The position numbers were made by a program, and so were the translations under genes. Below the pieces are notes generated by a model, which was given only the letters and a program-made list of their open reading frames with translations, did no database searches and was not told the origin of the DNA. 64,000 nt of DNA, from contig BAAHQB010000194.1 of the NCBI GenBank assembly GCA_054601695.1, forward strand, positions 124,001-188,000. Direction: 5' to 3'. Positions 1-64,000 of the stretch are shown in pieces (positions within the stretch are counted from its first letter, which is position 1; each line of letters opens with the position of its first letter). Source of the DNA: Amorphochlora amoebiformis (lineage: Eukaryota > Cercozoa > Chlorarachniophyceae).

Positions 1-495
1 TTTGCGTGTGTGTGTATGGTATGTCTATCTGTATGTTTGTGTGTGTATGTGTGTGTGTGTGTACATGTGTGTATGTGCGTGGTGTGTGCTTTGTGTGCGT
101 GGTGTGTGTTATAGGTGTGTGCTATATATATATATATATATATAAACACATATATATATATATATATATATAGTGTGTGAGGGAGTGAATGTATGTGTCA
201 TTATCAATCCTCTCTTCTCTTCTATCATTCTTAATCTCTCACTCCTCTCCACCTCAACACGAGCTCTCTCCCTCTCTTTCTCTCTCTTCGCTCTCTCGCT
301 CTCTCTTTTTTCTCTTACTCTCTCTCCACTCTCTCGCTCTCTTCCTCTCTCTTTTCTCTTTCTCTCTCTTCGCTCTATCGCTCTCTTCTTTCGCTCTCTT
401 TTCTCTCTCTTCGCTGTCTCGCTCTCTTTTTCTCCCTCGTTTCTACCTGTCTCTTCGCTCTCTCGCTCTCTCTCTCTCTCTCTTTTCATTCTCAA

Positions 496-526
<31 letters not shown>

Positions 527-585
527 TCGCTCTGTCGCCCTCTTTTTCTCTCTCTTCTCTCTCTCTCTTTATCTTTTTCTCTCTG
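1..585. repeat. GT, TA and CT low-complexity tract
   Basis: Bases 1-120 are (GT)n-like, 121-172 (TA)n, and about 200-585 a pyrimidine tract with an imperfect CTCTCTTCGCTCTCTCG-type tandem unit. No coding exon can be supported. It probably lies in an intron of the synthetase gene, with the CT strand on the sense side. Confidence 0.8.
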
Positions 586-586
586 A

Positions 587-652
587 GGTATGTGCGAACC
601 TATGAACGAGACCCGGAAAATGTGCGAAATAATAAGTCGAATAATTCTCCCC
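587..652 (+). pseudogene. Possible degenerate copy of an upstream synthetase exon
   Basis: One frame reads L-stop-TRPGKC, which resembles the LSTRPEK segment that should directly precede VWDEAEK in threonyl-tRNA synthetases. The stop replaces Ser, and no GT donor follows in the required phase. It may be a decayed edge copy of an exon outside the window. The resemblance is short and could be chance. Confidence 0.25.
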
Positions 653-689
653 GTATATATGTATTTAAATATGTATGTAAACATAAATA

Positions 690-721
<32 letters not shown>

Positions 722-747
722 CATATATATATATAATATATATTTTA

Positions 748-791
<44 letters not shown>

Positions 792-792
792 G

Positions 793-7719
<6,927 letters not shown>

Positions 7720-8387
7720 AAACATCAGACATTGATGTATCAGGCCTTCAATATCGAGAATTTTCACAAGTATGACAGTATGAGTCCCAAGTACTCATCC
7801 ATAAACACATGCGGACTAAAATTAGTAGAATATTGTACTACTTAAAGAGTTGATATATACATATAGTGTACAACTTTCTCTAGATATATGTGATTATTTA
7901 AACGATTTCTAGGTACCACGCTATATACTCCCATCTAGCTCATATGCAAATGAATGGTATTAAGTTTCTATTTTTTGGGGATTTTCTAGATTTTGAACTA
8001 TATCTTTCGCCAGCGATGGTGCTCGTAATCTAGCTAATTTGAAATTCAAGTTATATGATTTTATTACTCGATCGATCAAAACAGCTTAATCTAGTTAATT
8101 TAGGCTAGTTAGGCCTTATACGCATTACGCACTGAACTCTATTTACTAGAATATCAATTATGACGGTAGGCTGTAATGTCTAGATGTAACAACTCATATT
8201 TAAATGAGAAAAGAAAATCTCTAGAATATACTAATCTATTCGTACGATTTGATAATTTTTTTTTTTTTACTCATACTGCTAGTAGTCATAAACGCCTTTT
8301 CTGAACTAATCTAGTAATTTGCGGGAGGATTATCGTATCTGTCACCAGATGATTTCAATGTTTGTTGCAAGATCTATGCTAACTCCT
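7720..8387. other. Convergent 3'-3' spacer, CTAG-rich
   Basis: Unique sequence between the synthetase stop and the kelch stop. I see no open frame or RNA gene. CTAG occurs about a dozen times in under 700 bp, several times the chance expectation. Termination and polyadenylation signals for both genes should lie here, but none can be pinpointed. Confidence 0.75.
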
Positions 8388-28709
<20,322 letters not shown>

Positions 28710-29110
28710 GGAGAATTAGTAGGAAAAAGATATTTAGATAGAGGAAAGAAAAGGGGGGGGGGGGGAAAGGGGGGGGGGGGAAGGAGAGAGAAGGGAGACG
28801 CGAGGGAATGTCAAAAGGGCCTCCCCAGAAACCAAAAAAAAGATGAAAAACTCAAAATTTTCGAAGAATTTCTACCCCTACCCCTCCTCCCCCCTATTCA
28901 AACCATTTATGTGCACAGCGATAGCCGTCAAACCCAATAAAAGCCAGGATTTCATCGCATATTCGAGCCCAATCCCCAGCTCCAAATTTTCAAAAAAGTT
29001 AGCCGAAAAATTAAAATTTAATACATCATTTCAAAAGATTTAATCGGCTAGCCTGCCCGTTCTTCGTCTCTCTACCTCCGCTCTCTCAATAAAACTCGCG
29101 AAAAGACGCC
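28710..29110. promoter_or_regulatory. Divergent promoter interval, kelch gene / Elongin C
   Basis: 401 bp between two start codons pointing outwards. It is unique sequence with G-runs at 28755-28782 and AT-rich stretches, but no (TA)n or TTAGGG satellite. No canonical TATA box is evident. Its role as a shared promoter is inferred from position. Confidence 0.55.
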
Positions 29111-32460
<3,350 letters not shown>

Positions 32461-32464
<4 letters not shown>

Positions 32465-32931
32465 AGGTACTTACATATATTATATTCGATATCTATCATA
32501 TGTATATTTTATTATTTGCAAATCATTCCATTGTTAGTCACTACCTCGACACGTAAAGGTACTTACATATCTTATATTCGATATCCATCATATGTATATT
32601 TTATTATTTGCAAATCATTCCATTGTTAGTCACTACCTCGACACGTAAAGGTACTTACATATCTTATATTCGATATCTATCATATGTATAATTTATTATT
32701 TGCAAATCATTCCATTGTTAGTCACTACCTCGACACGTAAAGGTACTTACATATCTTATATTCGATATCTATCATATGTATAATTTATTATTTGCAAATC
32801 ATTCCATTGTTAGTCACTACCTCGACACGTAAAGGTACTTACATATCTTATATTCGATATCTATCATATGTATATTTTATTATTTGCAAATCATTCCATT
32901 GTTAGTCACTACCTCGACACGAAAAGGTACT

Positions 32932-32940
<9 letters not shown>
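32461..32940 (+). repeat. 92-bp tandem array repeating the Elongin C terminal exon end
   Basis: The segment CAAATCATTCCATTG...CTCGACACGTAAAGGTACTTAC recurs at exact 92-bp spacing (GTAAAG at 32461, 32553, 32645, 32737, 32829; GAAAAG at 32921). Copies lack 7 bp of the original. The last copy changes TAAAG to AAAAG. Confidence 0.92.
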
Positions 32941-32982
<42 letters not shown>

Positions 32983-33021
32983 ATACATATATATTATGTA
33001 CATATACATTTCAATATATAC

Positions 33022-33069
<48 letters not shown>

Positions 33070-34232
33070 TAAATATCAATCAGGTCCAGTCTCGGTATCC
33101 AGCTCCAAAGTATTGATTTTACCATACCAAATTATTGATTTTGGTGTACAACAAGTGCGTGCTACAACAGCTACAACTAATAGGCCCGTCAGACTTGAGT
33201 CATAGTCCAATCGAGCTATGTTCCATTTTCATAGACCCTAGCCTAGCCTAGCCTCTAGAGCCTAGCCAGTATTCGTGTACACGATCTCAAAGTTAACCGT
33301 TAGTGTACGTACATCAGGTACGTAACTGTCAAATCAAATCTAAATAGTATCTAGAGTGTATTTATCTTTTATGTATATACAATATCATATGGCATCCTAT
33401 TGAATTTATAGCCTCTATAGGCTAGAAAGCTACTAGACTAGTGTCTAAAGTAGTCAAGGTCTAGAAGGTAGTAGCTATAGTTCGTATACGTAGTATAACT
33501 AGTATAACATCCTAGATCTACAGTCGGATCACCTTACATAGGTACGTACGTATGTGTTTTTACGTACGTATGTGAGTCCGACACAGCAGCGGTTGTTATA
33601 GATCTTTAGATAACCCAGGTATTTGCCCATGCGTGTATGCGTACGTAGATATATGAGCGTTAACTGGCTCCATGTGTACACATACTCGTATGTACGTCTT
33701 ATCTAGTGTGTACACAATCTAGACAATTATTATATGTACTGATATATATACTGGTTATCATCTAGGTCATACCTATACCCATGCGTACGTACGTATAGCT
33801 GATCTACTATATGATAGTATCTACTGATAATACACAGCTATATGCCATTTTACACCTAGAACGTCTAGAACATGTATATAATGTAGATGTCATGATAGAT
33901 AATGGGAATATACTGATAATCTAGAGATAACTCAGTGATCCATCTGTGACTCACAGATGATAAATCCCGGTTTTCTCATGATCCATAGTAGATCTGACCT
34001 CTAGACTAGCTAGCCCTTTAACTAAATTAATCGCATGAACTAACTATCCGGCCATTCGGATCGAGTCTTGGCCTGCTATCTAAGAGTATACCTAGATATA
34101 TATACTACTAAACATCTGCAATAATGATTCAGATTAGACCAAGTGGTCTAGCTAGAGAGCCCAGCAGAGAAATCTACTTCAGATAAATTGATGCTAGCTA
34201 CACCACGACTCATAGCGTTGATATCAAAAAGT
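32941..34232. other. Convergent 3'-3' spacer, CTAG-rich after 33200
   Basis: A (TA)n stretch to 33065 is followed by a possible 3' exon at 33084 (acceptor ATCAG). From about 33206 there is unique DNA with no open frame, unusually rich in CTAG, TCTAGA and TACGTACG palindromes (more than 20 CTAG in 1 kb). The transferase stop is at 34233. Confidence 0.7.
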
Positions 34233-51222
<16,990 letters not shown>

Positions 51223-51478
51223 GACTGTGACAGATGGGAGTGACAGTGCTTATCCCGAAATAATATTTTCGATTTTATCAAATTATTTTTATATCTTAAT
51301 CTAATATATTAGCGTATTTAAATTAAATATATACTTTTATCTCTGAAGATATATCAAGATATTCTATATTGGATACCTAAAAGGGTTTGGGAGACACATG
51401 CCCTGGAATGTGACATGCTGCGTGACCGGTGATATTTCTCGAATTTCACGCAACCACGCAACGAGCTGGAGCCAGAAA
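51223..51478. promoter_or_regulatory. Divergent promoter interval, gene 5 / FKBP
   Basis: 256 bp of unique AT-rich DNA between opposing start codons, free of TA or TTAGGG satellite and of CTAG. It is inferred to carry both promoters; no specific element is recognised. Confidence 0.5.
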
Positions 51479-61185
<9,707 letters not shown>

Positions 61186-62646
61186 TCTCATATCACATTT
61201 TCGGCCTGAATGCAGTGGAGCGTAAGTAGATATCACGTACATTATGCAAATATATCTAGCTGTTTGTCTCCAATGCTCAGCATAGCTAGCCTATCCGCAT
61301 GGAAGATAGAGACAGATAGAGTTCGCCCAGGGGTTTCTAATGACTAGAAGAATTACCGGATATCATATAATCGGATTTATACCTGGTCTGTATTTCATGA
61401 GGGTGTGTAACCGGATTCAATAACTTCCTAGACTTCAGTCTGGTCAGTCGAATTTGCCGTAAGCGCGCGGCGCGCGCGATCATGATTTATGGCTAAAACG
61501 GTTGAAAACTAACAATCCAGATAATTATAACTAAAATAATCGACACGAAAAATTGCGTAGCATGCATGATGATCTAGAATCTATAGAGAATATATCTAGT
61601 ATATCTAGTCTATACTCACTAGACTTAGCTAATAGATCTATAACTAGTATAACTTGATATACGTGAACTTTGATCAATTGCAAGTAGCTTACCTAGCTCT
61701 ACTAGCTTCTAGAGCTTACTATAGCTAGCACTGCTAAAGTAGGCGCCCTCTAGAATCTAAGAGAATCTTGGTCTCACTACTGTTGTATTTCTCTAGTTTC
61801 TGTATTTCTTTCGTATTCAATAGTGCTAGTAGTGCTAGTAGTGGTCTCTAGGGTCTAACTTCTAGACTTAGAGTATCCTAGATATCGGACTCTTTCTGGT
61901 CGAGTCTAAAGAGTTAACCTAGTTTACACATGTTTACATCAGTTTCGTGGATCATGTATGCTAGGCAGTACAATCATTACAGACAATGTTCAAGTGAGTG
62001 TGAGTCTGTGACAGATACAATTGTGGTATTTCAATATTCACAACATGCGAAGTGCTAATATCTGAATGTACATTTGCACCCCCCCAAACAAAACCCTTTC
62101 AAGGGGAGAAAAGAGCGCGTAATCGCAAAAAATCCATCGCACGCGCTGGTTGCCTCTGTTGATAGTCCCCCCGGGTGCAGACAGTGAGGGGGAGACTTGC
62201 CGAGCGACGCTGCCGCACGAAATAATCTTTTGTTTTTTTTTTTCTGATCGCGGATATCAAATAATTGATATAAGGATATTAGTTCACCCATTAATGTGGA
62301 TATCAAGTATTGGTCGTCGCTACATTCATTACCTTGTCATAAAATGTGACAATATATGTATATCGAATTTTTGCTATGCAGACATAGAAAATGTGATATC
62401 TTAGTTGAGCATGTTCGGGAAAACCTCTAACTAATTTAGGGGCTCGAGACACTCGATCCTTGCACAATGTGACTCTGACTTCCACCTGGACATGGGGGGG
62501 TATTAACTGAGCGCATCGCTGAAATTAGGTGATTTATGTCTGTGGGTACCTTTGCGTCTGCCAGCCGACATCTGGCGAATTCACCATAGAAACACTCAGA
62601 GAAACCGTTCGATCCTTTGAGAGATTACACATTCAGCCCGGTGCCG
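61186..62646. other. Spacer between FKBP 3' end and gene 7 start, CTAG-rich in its left half
   Basis: Unique DNA. From 61186 to about 62000 CTAG and TCTAGA are very frequent (more than 20). The right half, 62050-62646, is GC-richer with a C-run at 62079 and should hold the promoter of the right-hand gene. No gene is supported here. Confidence 0.7.
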
Positions 62647-64000
62647 ATGGCCACGACCTTGGCCGCTCCCTTGCGCGGCTTCCACGAGCGACTCCACGCC
62701 ATGCGCGAACCTAACTTTACCACCGACCCCTCCCCAAGTTCATCCCCATCCCTTCGCCCGCGGAATTTCCAGGTCGTGGGTGATTTTCGAGCAGGGGAGC
62801 GCCTCGGATTGCTCGCGACGACAGGAAGAGAGAGCACGGTCGTGAACTCAGACCTGAAGAATGCTTATTCGGCGGACAGGATCGGTAGAGGTAAAACTCA
62901 CCACTCCGCGGGAACTATGACACGTATCTCCTCCTCGACAGCCGGAACGATGACCAGCTCCATCCGGCAACAGGTAGCGGCTGGGGCTCACGGTATTGGC
63001 CTGGGATCAGGGAACTTTCACCAGTTGATTCCTGAGATCTCCAGAAATCCCCCTCCCTCCTCATATGCGAACACTCCCACCTACGCGTCTGGGGCTGCGG
63101 TTGCAACTCCTGACGGTCATCTCACTTCCCCGGTAGCCAGCATTGGTGGAGCTACAACTCCGGCCATTTTCGTTTCCGATGAAGTGACCCCTCCGCCGCC
63201 GCACTTCCAGCATGCTCAACAGATGTCAAGGGGTATTGGAGGACCAGGACATATGATAATGGGGACATCGTCTGTGGATACATATCCGAGCGCGCGGACG
63301 TATCTATATTCGAATCCGATAATGCCAGCCAGACAACGAGTCACGATGGGGGAACTAAGGAGGGAGAGGGGAGATCCTGAGAGATTGGTGAACTGGATGG
63401 GAAGAAAACGGTGAGCTCCTTTTTTACTTCGGTTATAATTGATAATGTACATGTAGAATATGCCAACATGCATATAATCCTTCTGGCTAATGTTCTCATC
63501 CTTCTGTCTAATCGTTCAGCTACGCCCCGACACAGGAAACACCGCAGCCCCACCCAGAGACAAAGCATCTGACACCTAGTGCCTCGAACGTCTACCTCGA
63601 ACGAGTCCCGCAACCCTCTCTTTCCGGAGCATACGATCATCCCTTCATGGATCCTCACGTAGCGAGCGTCGCAGGGGAGAGAAAGATGATACAGGTTGGC
63701 TGTCGTATTCATAAGTGTCGGGATTGGGGAGCGTGTTCGTTTGATTTTTGTTAAATTTAATCACACAAAAAATATGTTTTTACTAAAAGTGTGAGCTTTC
63801 GTCAAAAATTTGTGATATAAACCTTCACGAATAATTGTTGAAGAAATTCCCAGAAACATCACACTTTCCACAAATTATATCAGCCCGAACGTCAATCCCT
63901 AGTTAAAAAAGGAAAAACTTATATATTTAGCGCTCGAACGTCTTTGCTCCGGGAATCTCTCTTCCAGAGCTGGGCACGTGGCCGGTACATGATCAAGAGC
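62647..64000 (+). CDS. Unrecognised Pro/Ser/Thr-rich protein, 5' part (3 exons; runs off right edge)
   Basis: Exon 1 62647-63410 starts MATTLAAPLRGFHERLHAM and is open for 254 codons to a CG|GTGAGC donor. Exon 2 63520-63694 continues in phase (YAPTQETPQPHPETKHLTPS ... AGERKMIQ). Exon 3 begins at 63968 (SWARGRYMIK) and passes the window end. The product looks largely disordered: rich in Pro, Ser, Thr, Gly and Ala, with PPPPHF and NPPPSS runs and no transmembrane segment or catalytic motif that I can see. Codon use is far more GC-rich than the surrounding introns. The two introns (109 and 273 nt) have normal GT-AG ends and no TA or TTAGGG satellite, unlike most introns to the left. The ATG was chosen as the first in-frame Met with a reasonable context (CCGATGG); the open frame extends 30 nt further upstream without another ATG. 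Function unknown. Confidence 0.72.

Overview
The window is nuclear DNA of an intron-rich eukaryote, probably a protist; the lineage cannot be fixed from the sequence. The evidence is spliced reading frames with GT-AG (and two GC-AG) introns, and proteins of eukaryotic type (Elongin C, a eukaryotic-type queuine tRNA-ribosyltransferase, FKBP). Coding sequence is about one tenth of the window. It lies in many tiny exons, mostly 25-90 nt, inside introns built from (TA)n microsatellite, TTAGGG/CCCTAA-type arrays and (CT)n tracts. Most long TA-type open frames ([18 protein letters not shown]) are translated satellite, not genes. I rebuilt genes by matching exon pieces to known protein families and checking that codon phase carries across each splice.

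Layout: (1) 793-7719, + strand: 3' part of threonyl-tRNA synthetase. (2) 28709-8388, - strand: a kelch-repeat protein of about 36 exons spread over 20 kb, tail to tail with gene 1. (3) 29111-32464, + strand: Elongin C, head to head with the kelch gene across 401 bp. (4) 49753-34233, - strand: queuine tRNA-ribosyltransferase catalytic subunit, 22 exons, tail to tail with Elongin C. (5) 51222 to about 49747, - strand: unrecognised gene just upstream of the transferase. (6) 51479-61185, + strand: FKBP-type prolyl isomerase with a charged C-terminal extension, head to head with gene 5 across 256 bp. (7) 62647 to beyond the right edge, + strand: unrecognised Pro/Ser/Thr-rich protein with short, satellite-free introns. 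These are unrelated housekeeping and regulatory genes; no operon or pathway cluster is evident.

The most unusual feature is architectural. Next to many exons the intron carries ladders of one to nine extra copies of that exon's edge, separated by (TA)n. Copies on the upstream side carry the 3' splice site plus the start of the exon. Copies on the downstream side carry the end of the exon plus the 5' splice site. At least twenty exons in all five satellite-rich genes and in gene 5 show this. In addition, CCCTAA arrays supply splice sites themselves (acceptors CCTAG, donors GTAACCC), pyrimidine-rich satellites lie mostly on the sense strand, and spacers at gene 3' ends are strongly enriched in CTAG.
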